Shown: one piece after another, positions 24,704 through 33,165 of the stretch
Position numbering within the stretch: the stretch's first letter is position 1
Layout: each line of letters begins with the position of its first letter
Origin: Brevundimonas sp. UBA2388
Lineage (GTDB): Bacteria; Pseudomonadota; Alphaproteobacteria; Caulobacterales; Caulobacteraceae
Assembly (NCBI GenBank): GCA_002343425.1
Contig: DDSO01000134.1
Location: 1 to 38,147 of the forward strand
Direction of reading: 5' to 3'
DNA length: 38,147 nucleotides
The notes under the pieces: model-generated
Databases searched by the model: none
The model's input: only the letters and a program-made list of their open reading frames with translations
What the model was told of the DNA's origin: nothing
Position numbers and translations under genes: made by a program

Positions 24704-26092
24704 TTAGGGCTGCGCAGCCTGTTTCTTCGGCGCCCGACTGTCCCGGCCGCCCTGATGCAGGATCAGGGCATCGACCGCGCCTGCGGCGTCACGGGTGAAG
24801 GTCACCTGGGCGTCGACCACGGTCAGGAAGAACCGGCTGTCCGACTGCGCATGCAGCTCGAAGGCGTCCTGACCGGTCGCCTGCGCCATCAGCTTGCCGT
24901 CGACGACGGAGATGGTGATGGCGAAGGTCGGCGCGAGTTCATAGACGCCCTCGTAGGCGCGCAGCAGCTCGGGCGCGACGACGACCGCCTGACGCTCGCT
25001 GGGCAGGGTGACGGTTTCGCCCCGCGCTAGGGCCATGAGCGAGCCGGCGACCTGGTCCGTCCCGGGGCCGTTCAGATTGCCCAGCACGATGACCGTCATC
25101 CGGCGCGCCGGATCCCAGGCCAGATGTGAGTTGAAGCCCTCGATGCCGCCCGAATGCGCGATCGTGGTGTTTCCGCCCGCTTCCCTGACCATCAGACCCA
25201 ATGCGTACTGGTTGCGGACCGGCGTGGTCAGCAGGGTGAGGGACTCCGGGTTCAGCAGCCGGCCGCCGAACAGGCCCTGCTCCCATTTCAGGAGGTCGCG
25301 GGTGGTCGAGTAGAGCGCGCCCGCGCCCTGCGGAATGCTCATGTCCACATAGTCGGCGTTGACGATCCCGGTCTCGGTCGGGGAATAGCCCGAGGCCCGG
25401 TGAGGCATGATGGCGGCGTGGCTGTCGTAGCCGCTGTCGTTCATGCCGAGCGGTTGGAACAGGCTCCCCGCGACGAAGTCGGCATAGGACTGGCCGCTCG
25501 CCTTCTCGATCACCGCGGTCAGCAGGATGTAGCCGGAGTTGGAGTAACTCCAGCCCTCGCCCGGCTGGAAGGTCAGCGGGTGGTCCCGGAATCGTGCGAT
25601 CAGGGCCTCGATCGTCGCCGGCAGGGTCTTGGATGCCTGATAGTCGTCGAAGCTGGTGAAATTCGGCACGCCGGAGGTGTGGGTCAGCAGGTGACGGACC
25701 GTCACCGCGTCCCAGGCCGCCGGTGCATCCGGCAGATACGTCTTCACCGGCAAGTCGAGATCGACCAGGCCGCGCTCGTGCAGGACCATGATCGCGACGG
25801 CGGTGAACTGTTTGGTCACCGATGCCAGCCTGAATTTGGTCTCGCCATCGTTGGGAATGTTCCATTCCCGGTTGGCGAGGCCGTAGCCGCGATCGAGCAA
25901 CACCTCGCCGTCGCGCGCAACCAGGACTGATCCCGAAAACTCTTCCGTCGCGACGGAGGCCCGCACGATCTCATCCATGCGGTTGACGTCCTGGGCGAGG
26001 GCGGGAGCGGCTGAGAGGACGAGCGCGGTCAGGCCGACGAGGGCGAGACGCGCGCGCAGGCCCCGGTTCGTGGAAACGAAAGACTTTGACAA
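24704..26092 (-). CDS. Secreted serine hydrolase, class C beta-lactamase/esterase fold
   Basis: 462 residues. A signal peptide (LALVGLTALVLSAAPALAQ) precedes a penicillin-binding-like domain with the SxxK motif SVTK in FRLASVTKQFTAV, the YxN motif in GWSYSNSGY and an HxG third motif in IAHSGGIEGF. A C-terminal beta-rich domain of about 100 residues (DUF3471-like) follows. Such proteins are mostly esterases, D-aminopeptidases or peptidoglycan-modifying enzymes; true beta-lactamase activity should not be assumed. The start is a TTG at 26092 with AGAGGGG about seven bases upstream; no in-frame ATG or GTG precedes the signal peptide. The gene stands alone between mutL and the ABC-F gene. Confidence 0.88.
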   Translation of the reverse strand: MSKSFVSTNRGLRARLALVGLTALVLSAAPALAQDVNRMDEIVRASVATEEFSGSVLVARDGEVLLDRGYGLANREWNIPNDGETKFRLASVTKQFTAVAIMVLHERGLVDLDLPVKTYLPDAPAAWDAVTVRHLLTHTSGVPNFTSFDDYQASKTLPATIEALIARFRDHPLTFQPGEGWSYSNSGYILLTAVIEKASGQSYADFVAGSLFQPLGMNDSGYDSHAAIMPHRASGYSPTETGIVNADYVDMSIPQGAGALYSTTRDLLKWEQGLFGGRLLNPESLTLLTTPVRNQYALGLMVREAGGNTTIAHSGGIEGFNSHLAWDPARRMTVIVLGNLNGPGTDQVAGSLMALARGETVTLPSERQAVVVAPELLRAYEGVYELAPTFAITISVVDGKLMAQATGQDAFELHAQSDSRFFLTVVDAQVTFTRDAAGAVDALILHQGGRDSRAPKKQAAQP

Positions 26093-26241
26093 TTTGACAC
26101 CCCTCTGGAGCGTGATCCTTCACGCCGTCGCTGTATGAGGCCGTGTCTGCCGTCTGCGGATGCACCCGGTTGGATGAGGATTTTGTAACGGGGCAGGTGA
26201 GCCCCGAACGTGAACCGATCGCTCGCTTTCCCCCGGTCAGC

Positions 26242-26257
26242 GCCGCGAAGGCGCGGC
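26242..26257 (-). terminator. Small GC hairpin after ABC-F gene
   Basis: GCCGCG-AAGG-CGCGGC forms a six-base perfect stem 27 bases past the ABC-F stop. A second hairpin, CGGGGC (26189-26194) with GCCCCG (26201-26206), lies further on. Neither has a T-run. The remaining sequence between 26093 and 26284 holds no open frame I can support, only the leader of the serine hydrolase gene. Confidence 0.3.
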
Positions 26258-26284
26258 TTGCCGGAAGATGACGAAAGCGTGGGG

Positions 26285-28174
26285 TTACGACACCTCCGCC
26301 AGCGCCTCTTCCGCCGCAACCCACGCGGCTTCGGCGGCATCCAGATCGGCCTGGGTCTTCGCCCGGGCTCGCGTCAGGCCCTCCAGCGCCTTGGGATTGC
26401 TGACCGAAGCGTTGGCCATGTCGTCGTCGATGCGGGCGATCTCGGCGGTCAGCTGGGTCATTCGCTCCTCGGCCTTCTTCACCGCGTGACGCAGGGTTGA
26501 AGGTGAAGGGCCTGATTTCTTGTCGTTCTTCTTGCCCTTGTGGTTTGCCGAGGGCGCGGTTGTGACGACGGCTTCTTCCTTGATCTGGCTCGGCTTCACA
26601 GCCGCCGCCTTGGCGCGGTCGAGGACGAATTTGGCGTAGTCGTCCATGTCGCCGTCCCACGGCTTGACCGTGCCGTCGGCGGCCAGCCACAGGCGGTCGG
26701 CGACCATCTCCATCAGCGAACGGTCGTGGGTGATCAGGATGACGGCGCCGGAATAGTCGTTGAGGGCGTCGAGCAGGGCCCGGCGGCTGTCGATGTCGAG
26801 GTGGTTGGTCGGTTCGTCGAGGATCAGGATGTGCGGCGCGTCCATCGCCACCTGGTTCAGCAGCAGGCGGGCGCGCTCGCCGCCGGACAGGCTGGCGACC
26901 GTGGTTTCCTGCTTCTCATAGCCGAGGCCCCATTGCGCCAGCTTGGAGCGGCGGGCGCTTTCGGGGGCGTCCGGCATGGCGCGGCGGATGATCTCCAGCG
27001 GCGTGTCGGTCGGGTCCATGGCCTCGATCTGGTGCTGGTGGAACCAGCCGACGCGCATCTTGCGGTCGCGGTGCAACTCGCCCTCGGAGACGTTGAGAGC
27101 GCCGGCGATCATCTTGGCGAAGGTCGACTTGCCGGCGCCGTTGACGCCCAGCAGGCCGATGCGGTCGTCCAGGTCCATGCGCAGGTTGAGATTGCGCAGG
27201 ATCGGCTTGCCGGGTTCGTAGCCGACATTGGCGCGCTCAAGCCGGATCAGCGGCGGGGCGAGGGGGCGCGGCGGCGACGGCAGGATGAAGGGGGCGACGC
27301 GCTCCTCGATGGTGGTGGCGACCGGCTGCATCTTGGCCAGCCGCTTCATGCGAGACTGGGCCTGGGCGGCCTTGGAGGCCTTGGCCTTGAAGCGGTCGAC
27401 GAAGGCCTGGAGGTGGGCGCGCTCGGCGTCCTGCTTTGCCTTGGCCGACAGCTGCAGCCGGGCCTTCTCGGCGCGGGCCTTTTCGAACTGGTCGTAGTTG
27501 CCCGTGTAGAGGGTCAGATTGCGGTTCGCGAGGTGGAGGATGTGGGTGCAGACCTCGTTCAGCATCTCGCGGTCGTGGGAGATGATCAGGGCCGTGTGGG
27601 GGTATTTCTTCAGGCGGGCTTCAAGCCACAGGGCGCCTTCCAGATCGAGATAGTTTGTCGGTTCGTCGAGCAGCAGCATGTCCGGCTCGGCGAACAGGGC
27701 CGCGGCCAGGGCGACGCGCATGCGCCAGCCGCCCGAGAATTCCGACATCGGTCGCTGCTGGTTCTCATGGTCGAATCCGAGGCCGACGAGGATTTCAGCG
27801 GCGCGGGCGGGAGCCGCGTCGGCCTCGATCTCGATCAGCCGGGTCCAGATCTCGCCCATCTCCTCGGGCTCGGCGGTCTCCAGCCGGCCCAGCAGGCTGT
27901 GGCGCTCCTCGTCGGCCTCGAGAATGGTCTCGAGCACGCTGACGGGGGTGGCGGGGTGCTCCTGATCCACGGAGCCGATGCGGGCCGTCTTCGGCAGGCT
28001 GATCTCGTCGCCGCCGGCGGCCAGTTCGCCGAGGATCAGCTTGAACAGGGTCGACTTGCCGATGCCGTTGCGGCCCACCAGCCCGACCTTGGAGCCGGGC
28101 GGCAGGGAGACGGAGGCGTCCTCGAGGAATTTGCGGCCCCAGGCGTTGAAGGTCAGGTCGGTGATCTGGAGCAT
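26285..28174 (-). CDS. ABC-F family ATPase (ribosome-associated, YheS/Uup-like)
   Basis: 629 residues with two ABC ATPase domains and no membrane segment. Domain 1: Walker A GRNGIGKST, signature FSGGWRMRVALA, Walker B MLLLDEPTNYLD. Domain 2: Walker A GVNGAGKST, signature LSGGERARLLLN, Walker B ILILDEPTNHLD. The linker after domain 1 (KARAEKARLQLSAKAKQ and onward) is the Lys/Ala-rich P-site tRNA-interaction motif region. The C-terminus has a Lys-rich stretch and a coiled coil (KKAEERMTQLTAEIARIDDDM). ABC-F proteins bind the ribosomal E site and relieve stalling; some protect from antibiotics, but this looks like a housekeeping member. Divergent from ndk. Confidence 0.93.
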   Translation of the reverse strand: MLQITDLTFNAWGRKFLEDASVSLPPGSKVGLVGRNGIGKSTLFKLILGELAAGGDEISLPKTARIGSVDQEHPATPVSVLETILEADEERHSLLGRLETAEPEEMGEIWTRLIEIEADAAPARAAEILVGLGFDHENQQRPMSEFSGGWRMRVALAAALFAEPDMLLLDEPTNYLDLEGALWLEARLKKYPHTALIISHDREMLNEVCTHILHLANRNLTLYTGNYDQFEKARAEKARLQLSAKAKQDAERAHLQAFVDRFKAKASKAAQAQSRMKRLAKMQPVATTIEERVAPFILPSPPRPLAPPLIRLERANVGYEPGKPILRNLNLRMDLDDRIGLLGVNGAGKSTFAKMIAGALNVSEGELHRDRKMRVGWFHQHQIEAMDPTDTPLEIIRRAMPDAPESARRSKLAQWGLGYEKQETTVASLSGGERARLLLNQVAMDAPHILILDEPTNHLDIDSRRALLDALNDYSGAVILITHDRSLMEMVADRLWLAADGTVKPWDGDMDDYAKFVLDRAKAAAVKPSQIKEEAVVTTAPSANHKGKKNDKKSGPSPSTLRHAVKKAEERMTQLTAEIARIDDDMANASVSNPKALEGLTRARAKTQADLDAAEAAWVAAEEALAEVS

Positions 28175-28252
28175 GGTCGGTCGTGATCTCGGGCGGCCCC
28201 TGACGCATCGAACCGCCTTGCGGCGCGCGAAAGAGGCAAAATTGTGTGGCGG

Positions 28253-28281
28253 TTGGAAACCGGGGAGGGCGCCGCTATAAG
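28253..28281 (+). promoter_or_regulatory. Predicted housekeeping sigma promoter of ndk
   Basis: TTGGAA (28253-28258) and TATAAG (28276-28281) are separated by 17 bases. The -10 reads GCTATAAG, close to the Caulobacter housekeeping form GCTANAWC. It would give a leader of about 30 bases ahead of the ndk ATG at 28319. Confidence 0.65.
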
Positions 28282-28318
28282 CCCGCGACCTTCAATCTCC
28301 CAACAAGAAGTCACTCCC

Positions 28319-28738
28319 ATGACCGAACGCACCTTCTCGATCATCAAGCCCGACGCCACGCGCCGCAACCTGACCGGGGCGATCAACGCCGTGATCGAGG
28401 GCGCCGGCCTGCGCATCGTGGCCCAGCGCCGCGTGCATCTGACCGAAGCCCAGGCGAAGAAATTCTACGAAGTCCACGCCGAACGCCCGTTCTACGGCGA
28501 GCTGGTCGGCCAGATGACCGCCGAGCCGGTCGTCGTTCAGGTGCTGGAAGGCCCGAACGCCGTCGCCGCCTATCGCGAAGTCATGGGCGCCACCAACCCG
28601 AAGGACGCCGCTGACGGCACGATCCGCAAGCAGTTCGCCCTGTCGATCGGCGAGAACTCGGTCCACGGCTCGGACTCGATCGAAAATGCCGGCATCGAGA
28701 TCGCCCAGTTCTTCACGGACGACCAGATCGTCGGCTAA
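28319..28738 (+). CDS. ndk: Nucleoside diphosphate kinase
   Basis: 139-residue Ndk, which equalises NTP and dNTP pools by a phosphohistidine relay. It opens [17 protein letters not shown]; the catalytic His is in [12 protein letters not shown], and the nucleotide-binding RPFYGELV and GATNPKDA are present. The ATG at 28319 is chosen over an in-frame GTG at 28244 because it gives the standard N-terminus; the extra 25 codons would overlap the promoter. It is a single-gene unit with its own promoter and a strong terminator. Confidence 0.97.
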   Translation: MTERTFSIIKPDATRRNLTGAINAVIEGAGLRIVAQRRVHLTEAQAKKFYEVHAERPFYGELVGQMTAEPVVVQVLEGPNAVAAYREVMGATNPKDAADGTIRKQFALSIGENSVHGSDSIENAGIEIAQFFTDDQIVG

Positions 28739-28763
28739 CGGCTCAGGCCCTATCGACTGACAG

Positions 28764-28793
28764 CGGCCGGATCGGTGACGATCCGGCCGTTTT
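28764..28793 (+). terminator. Rho-independent terminator after ndk
   Basis: A perfect 11-base stem CGGCCGGATCG / CGATCCGGCCG with a GTGA loop is followed directly by TTTT. It begins 25 bases after the ndk stop and is the clearest intrinsic terminator in the window. Confidence 0.9.
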
Positions 28794-28826
28794 CGTGTCA
28801 GGCTGGGCCTTCACCGGGGAATCGCT

Positions 28827-29477
28827 GTGAAGGACTACAGCCGCAAGGGCGTGATGCTGGCCGCGACCCTGTCGGCGCTCGCCGGCTATGTCGATGCGGT
28901 CGGCTTCATGACTCTCGGCGGCTTTTTCGTCTCCTTCATGAGCGGCAACTCCACCCGGCTGGGCGTCGGCCTGTCGCTCGGAGAGTGGGATCAGGCGGCG
29001 ATCGCCTTCGGCCTGATCGCCCTGTTCGTGGTCGGGGTGGTGGCCGGGGCCACCGTCGCGCGGCGCTTCGGCGAGGAGCGGCGGTCTGCCGTACTCGCGG
29101 TCGAGGCCGTCCTTTTGCTGATCGGCGCGGGCCTGTGCACCGCCGGCTGGCGCGAGCTGGGCATGGTGGCCGTGGTCATGGCCATGGGGGTCGAGAACGC
29201 CGTGTTCCAGCGTCAGGGCGATGTCGGGGTCGGCCTGACCTATATGACCGGGACGCTCGTGCGCATGGGGCAGCGGATCGCGACCGCCCTGCACGGCGGG
29301 GCACGTTGGGACTGGGTCCCGTTCCTGCTGCTGTGGGCCGGGCTGGCGACCGGCGGCGCGATCGGGGCGATCAGTTTCCTGCGCCTTGACGTGCTGGCGC
29401 TGTGGCCGGCGTTCGCGCTGGTCGCGGGATTGGCGCTGGCCGTTCGCGCGGCCGAGGGGCGAGCTTCCCGCGGCTGA
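28827..29477 (+). CDS. YoaK/DUF1275-family membrane protein
   Basis: 216 residues with about six membrane segments. The family hallmark is GYVDAVGFMTLGGFFVSFMSGNSTRLG near the N-terminus, then GVENAVFQRQGDVGVGLTYMTGTLVRMGQ in the middle. YoaK-family proteins are putative transporters of unknown substrate. The start is GTG at 28827 (MKDYSRKGVM) with GGGGA about six bases upstream. It lies just behind the ndk terminator and ends two bases from convergent purN. No own promoter is obvious. Confidence 0.85.
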   Translation: MKDYSRKGVMLAATLSALAGYVDAVGFMTLGGFFVSFMSGNSTRLGVGLSLGEWDQAAIAFGLIALFVVGVVAGATVARRFGEERRSAVLAVEAVLLLIGAGLCTAGWRELGMVAVVMAMGVENAVFQRQGDVGVGLTYMTGTLVRMGQRIATALHGGARWDWVPFLLLWAGLATGGAIGAISFLRLDVLALWPAFALVAGLALAVRAAEGRASRG

Positions 29478-29479
29478 AC

Positions 29480-30073
29480 TCAGGCCTGCCGACAGAAGTC
29501 TGCCAGTACGCGGGGATAGAGGGCGTGTTCGGCCGCCAGAACCCGCTGCGCCAGCGAGCCCGGCGTGTCGTCGGGCTGGACAGGCACGACGGCCTGACCC
29601 AGCACAGGGCCGTCGTCCACGCCCTCGGTGACCAGATGCACCGTGCAGCCGGCCTCGGCGTCGCCGGCGGCGATGGCTCGGGCATGGGTGTCGAGCCCAG
29701 GATATTTCGGTAGCAGGCTGGGATGGATGTTCAGCATCCGCCCGGCCCAGCGGCCGACGAGGAAGGGCGTCAGCAGCCGCATATAGCCGGCGAGGGCCAC
29801 TACCTCGACGCCGTGAGCCTCCAGCACCGTCTGGACGGCGGCTTCATGCGCGGCGCGGTCCCTGCCGAACGGAAGCTGATCGACCACGGCCGCGGGGACG
29901 CCCTTGGCCTCTGCGACGGCCAGACCGCCGGCGTCGAGCCTGTTGGACAGAACCACCACCACCTCGAACGGCGCGTCGGCCCGCCGGGCGGCGTCGATGA
30001 GGGCCGCCATGTTGGAGCCGGCGCCGGAGATCAGGACGGCGACACGGACGCGGCCGGTTCGGGACTGCGGCAT
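29480..30073 (-). CDS. purN: Phosphoribosylglycinamide formyltransferase PurN
   Basis: 197-residue 10-formyl-THF-dependent enzyme of purine synthesis. It begins with the nucleotide-binding VAVLISGAGSNMAALIDA, has the folate region VVALAGYMRLLTPFLV, and the catalytic Asn-His in MLNIHPSLLPKYPGLDTHARA, with the Asp in TEGVDDGPVLGQ. Its ATG overlaps the stop of the upstream secreted peptidase gene by one base (TGATG). purN is usually next to purM; here purM is about 2 kb away with unrelated genes between. Confidence 0.96.
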   Translation of the reverse strand: MPQSRTGRVRVAVLISGAGSNMAALIDAARRADAPFEVVVVLSNRLDAGGLAVAEAKGVPAAVVDQLPFGRDRAAHEAAVQTVLEAHGVEVVALAGYMRLLTPFLVGRWAGRMLNIHPSLLPKYPGLDTHARAIAAGDAEAGCTVHLVTEGVDDGPVLGQAVVPVQPDDTPGSLAQRVLAAEHALYPRVLADFCRQA

Positions 30074-31443
30074 CAGTTGGCCGGGCGAGGGGGAGCCGGG
30101 ATGAAGGCGCCCGCCGGTCCGGGGAAGACCACCGGGCTTTCGAAGCCGTCGGCGGACACTGACGAGACGCCGAAGAAGAAGTCATCGATGATCACGCCCG
30201 GCAGCACCAGTTCTGTCGCGTCGCCGGCCCAGCGGCTGTGGGTCCATTGCGGCGCCGTGGTCGAACGCCACCAGACGCGGTAGCCGGATGCGCCGGGGAC
30301 AGCGGTCCAGCGCAGGGTGGTGTCCGGCTGGACCGCGCCGGCGATAGTCACCCCGGTTGGCGGCGCCGGGGCGCGAGCCATGGCGGCCATGGTCGCCACG
30401 TTCAGGCGGGTCGCCTGGGCCAGATAGTCGAAGTCGACCCCGTCGATCGTATCGCCATAGACCACGCCGTTTTCGCTGCGCAGATCCTGATGCTGCCGGT
30501 CGTAGTTCTCGGACCCCTCGGTGATGCGCACGGCGGGAAAGCCGAGGCGCAGGAAGGCGACCTGGTCGCCACCACGGCCGTAGCGGTCTGTGCGATAGAT
30601 CATCTCGACGTCGAAATTGGTCAGATAGCGGTCGGCGACGCCATCGATGAAGCGGGCCAGGTTGCGCGACGGGGAATCGACCTCGCCGCCATTGTAACGC
30701 CGGCTGTCGGCCTCGGCCTGGGTCTCAAGGGTCCGGGTGCCCTCGGCGAAAACACGGATGCGGGTGTTGTCGATGACCCCGCTCTGGCCCTCGATGTTGC
30801 CCACCATGTCATTGTTCAGATTGGCCATCACACGCCAGCCACGCTCGCGCGCGTATTCGGCTAGGATGCGGGCGCCGTGCAGGCCCTGTTCCTCGCCGGT
30901 CAGGGCGGCGTAGACGAGGGTGGCCGGGAACCGTTCCCTGGACAGCACGCGCGCGGCTTCGATCAGGGCGGCCACGCCCGAGGCGTCGTCATTGGCCCCG
31001 GGCGCGTCATCGGTCGCGTTCATGACATCGGTGACGCGCGAATCGAGGTGGCCGGTGATGACGATGACCCGATCCGGATCCGTCGTGCCGCGCTGGATCG
31101 CCACGACATTGACCACCTCGGTCGGGTTGGGGATGCGGGGCAGGGCGGTCACCGTCTGGCCGGGAAGGACGACGTCCAGACAGCCGCCGCAGTCCCGCGC
31201 AATGGCCTGGAACTCGCGTTCGACCCAGCGACGCGCAGCGCCCACGCCGCGGGTGTCGGAGTCCGTTTCGGACAGGGTGTGACGGGTGCCGAAGCCGACC
31301 ATGGCCTCGACGTCGGCGCGCAGCCGTTCCGCGCGGACCTCCCCGACAAGACGGTGGATCCGGGCCTCTTCCTGCACCGTCTGGGCCGCGGCGGGGGCCG
31401 AAGCCAGGATCGCTCCGGCCAGGGCGATAGACAGCGCACGCAT
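30073..31443 (-). CDS. Secreted M28-family zinc metallopeptidase with C-terminal fibronectin-like domain
   Basis: 456 residues from the ATG at 31443; a GTG at 31455 would add four. A signal peptide (MRALSIALAGAILASAPAAAQ) is followed by an M28 aminopeptidase domain with zinc ligands His in VITGHLDSR, Asp in APGANDDASGVAAL, Glu-Glu in LTGEEQGLHGA, Asp in NNDMVGN and His in YDRQHQDL. The last 85 residues look like a fibronectin type III fold (TTLRWTAVPGASGYRVWWR). A periplasmic or extracellular aminopeptidase is inferred. Its stop overlaps the purN start, so a secreted enzyme is coupled to a cytosolic one. Confidence 0.88.
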   Translation of the reverse strand: MRALSIALAGAILASAPAAAQTVQEEARIHRLVGEVRAERLRADVEAMVGFGTRHTLSETDSDTRGVGAARRWVEREFQAIARDCGGCLDVVLPGQTVTALPRIPNPTEVVNVVAIQRGTTDPDRVIVITGHLDSRVTDVMNATDDAPGANDDASGVAALIEAARVLSRERFPATLVYAALTGEEQGLHGARILAEYARERGWRVMANLNNDMVGNIEGQSGVIDNTRIRVFAEGTRTLETQAEADSRRYNGGEVDSPSRNLARFIDGVADRYLTNFDVEMIYRTDRYGRGGDQVAFLRLGFPAVRITEGSENYDRQHQDLRSENGVVYGDTIDGVDFDYLAQATRLNVATMAAMARAPAPPTGVTIAGAVQPDTTLRWTAVPGASGYRVWWRSTTAPQWTHSRWAGDATELVLPGVIIDDFFFGVSSVSADGFESPVVFPGPAGAFIPAPPRPAN

Positions 31444-31580
31444 CGGCGACCTCACGGATTACGGAAGGCGCGGACCTTGCCGGGCAGGCGGCGGCGGGTC
31501 AACGGGCCGGGTCCACGGCTGACGCTTGCGCTTGGCGACGGCCTCGGAAACAGTGCGCCCGTCGCTCCGGAGTTTCGTCG

Positions 31581-32051
31581 ATGCTTGCCCTCGTCCTCGC
31601 CGCCACGCTCGCCGCCAGCCCCGCGCAGTCGCGCGACCTGACCCGCACCGTCCTGACCGACGTCTGCCTGCCCTATGTGACGGGCGAGATCAGCGACATG
31701 GCCGGGGTGGAAGTGCTCGGCTTCGTCGAGACGCCCGCGCCGGAGGCCGATACGCGTACATTCCGGAGCGCGGACGAGGCCCATCTGCTGCGTCTGACAA
31801 CCGAAGGCAGCGTCGCCGACGGCAACCTCAATCGGGTCTGCGTGATACAGGCGCGGCGCGGCGGCTTCGACGGGGCAAGGGCGGCCGTGCTGCCGGTCAT
31901 GCGTGATCAGGGCTTTGCACCGGAGGCGGGTCTGCCGGCCAATCGTCCGATCTGGACCAAGGGCGGGTTCACCGTGTCCTTGCGCCAGAACCCGGGCGCC
32001 GCGGCCCTTGTCCGGGTGACCTTCAGCAGCCTCGACGCCGAAGGCTACTAG
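31581..32051 (+). CDS. Secreted protein of unknown function
   Basis: 156 residues. A short signal peptide ([17 protein letters not shown]) precedes a mature region with two cysteines, in TDVCLPYV and [11 protein letters not shown], that could form a disulfide, and ends in [11 protein letters not shown] do not recognise a family, although the layout VCLPYV...LL...GNLNRVCVI...GGFTVSL recalls small exported proteins common in Caulobacterales. GGAG lies about nine bases before the ATG. It is placed head to tail with nothing: divergent from the M28 gene and convergent with purM, sharing the stop CTAG. Confidence 0.65.
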   Translation: MLALVLAATLAASPAQSRDLTRTVLTDVCLPYVTGEISDMAGVEVLGFVETPAPEADTRTFRSADEAHLLRLTTEGSVADGNLNRVCVIQARRGGFDGARAAVLPVMRDQGFAPEAGLPANRPIWTKGGFTVSLRQNPGAAALVRVTFSSLDAEGY

Positions 32052-33085
32052 GCGGCTTCCAGCTGCCCGCAGACGAAGGCGACCTCGCCGGCGTTCAGCA
32101 GGCCGGCCAGCACCGGTTCGGCGTTCTCGGGCGACACGATCAGGATGAAGCCGATGCCGCAGTTGAAGGTGCGGCGCAGTTCGTGATCCGAAATCCCGCC
32201 AGTCTCGCCCATCCACTGGAAGACGTGCGGCATCGGCCAGGCGTCCCAGTCGAAGCTGGCCTGCAGGCCGTCGGCGATGCACCGCGGCGGGTTCTCGATC
32301 AGACCGCCACCGGTGATGTGGGCCGCGCCCTTGATCAGGCCGGCCTTCATCAGGGGCAGGACCGGCTTCACATAGATGCGGGTGGGCTCCATCAGCGCCT
32401 GGGCGAGCGTCCGGTCGCGGGCGAAGGGGGCGTCATCGCCCCAGGCCAGCCCAGACTTCTCAACCACCTTGCGGATGAGGGAGTAGCCGTTGGAGTGCGG
32501 GCCCGAGGAGGCGAGGCCGATGATGATGTCGCCGGCCTGCTGGCGGTCCAGATACGGCAGGGCGTGACCGCGCTCGACGGCGCCGAGCGAGAAGCCGGCA
32601 AGGTCGTAGTCGCCGCCCTGGTACATGCCGGGCATTTCGGCCGTCTCGCCGCCGACGAGGGCGCAGCCGGCCTGACGGCAGCCCTCGGCGATTCCGGCCA
32701 CGACGCGCTTGGCGGCGTCGATCTCCAGCTTGCCGGTGGCGTAGTAGTCGAGGAACAGCAGGGGTTCGGCGCCCTGGGCCAGCAGGTCGTTGACGCACAT
32801 GGCGACCAGGTCGACCCCGACGCCGTCATGGCGTCCGGTCTCGATGGCGATCTTCAGCTTGGTGCCGACGCCGTCGGTGGTGGCGACGATCAGCGGGTCC
32901 TCAAACCCGGCCGCCTTGAGGTCGAACAGGGCCCCGAATCCCCCCAGCGAGGCCTCTGCGCCGGGCCGGCGGGTCGATTTCGCCAGCGGCTTGATGGCGT
33001 CCACAAGCATTTCACCGGCGTCGATATCCACCCCCGCATCGGCGTAGGTCATGCCGTTGCGCAGGCTGTCGGGGGTGTCGCTCAT
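32048..33085 (-). CDS. purM: Phosphoribosylformylglycinamidine cyclo-ligase PurM
   Basis: 345-residue AIR synthetase making the imidazole ring in purine synthesis. Family blocks are [93 protein letters not shown] and [14 protein letters not shown]. Length is normal. The start is ATG at 33085. It is divergent from rnd across an 80-base region holding a palindromic -10-like element. Its TAG stop sits in a CTAG shared with the convergent secreted protein gene. Confidence 0.97.
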   Translation of the reverse strand: MSDTPDSLRNGMTYADAGVDIDAGEMLVDAIKPLAKSTRRPGAEASLGGFGALFDLKAAGFEDPLIVATTDGVGTKLKIAIETGRHDGVGVDLVAMCVNDLLAQGAEPLLFLDYYATGKLEIDAAKRVVAGIAEGCRQAGCALVGGETAEMPGMYQGGDYDLAGFSLGAVERGHALPYLDRQQAGDIIIGLASSGPHSNGYSLIRKVVEKSGLAWGDDAPFARDRTLAQALMEPTRIYVKPVLPLMKAGLIKGAAHITGGGLIENPPRCIADGLQASFDWDAWPMPHVFQWMGETGGISDHELRRTFNCGIGFILIVSPENAEPVLAGLLNAGEVAFVCGQLEAA

Positions 33086-33128
33086 GGGTCACGGGCCTGA
33101 ATCAGTGGGCGGATTTCTGCGGCGGCTC

Positions 33129-33159
33129 TTGCCACAACCGTATCGCGCGGGGCTATAGC
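33129..33159 (+). promoter_or_regulatory. Predicted rnd promoter with palindromic -10 element
   Basis: TTGCCA (33129-33134) and GCTATAGC (33152-33159) precede the rnd ATG at 33166 by only six bases, so a leaderless or nearly leaderless transcript is likely. GCTATAGC equals its own reverse complement, so it could also serve as a -10 for purM on the other strand. The 19-base -35 to -10 spacing measured to TATAGC is long. Confidence 0.5.
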
Positions 33160-33165
33160 ATCCGA

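Noticed and set aside
24704..26092. Serine hydrolase as an antibiotic-resistance beta-lactamase
   Set aside because: SxxK, YxN and HxG motifs are shared by many esterases and peptidases; the third motif and C-terminal domain do not favour a class C beta-lactamase.
26285..28174. ABC-F protein as an antibiotic-protection factor
   Set aside because: It looks like a core YheS/Uup-type member, and there is no leader peptide or resistance context.
26540..28186. Plus-strand open frame of 548 codons opposite the ABC-F gene
   Set aside because: Low-complexity Gly/Ala/Asp/Val composition typical of antisense to a GC-rich gene; no start signal.
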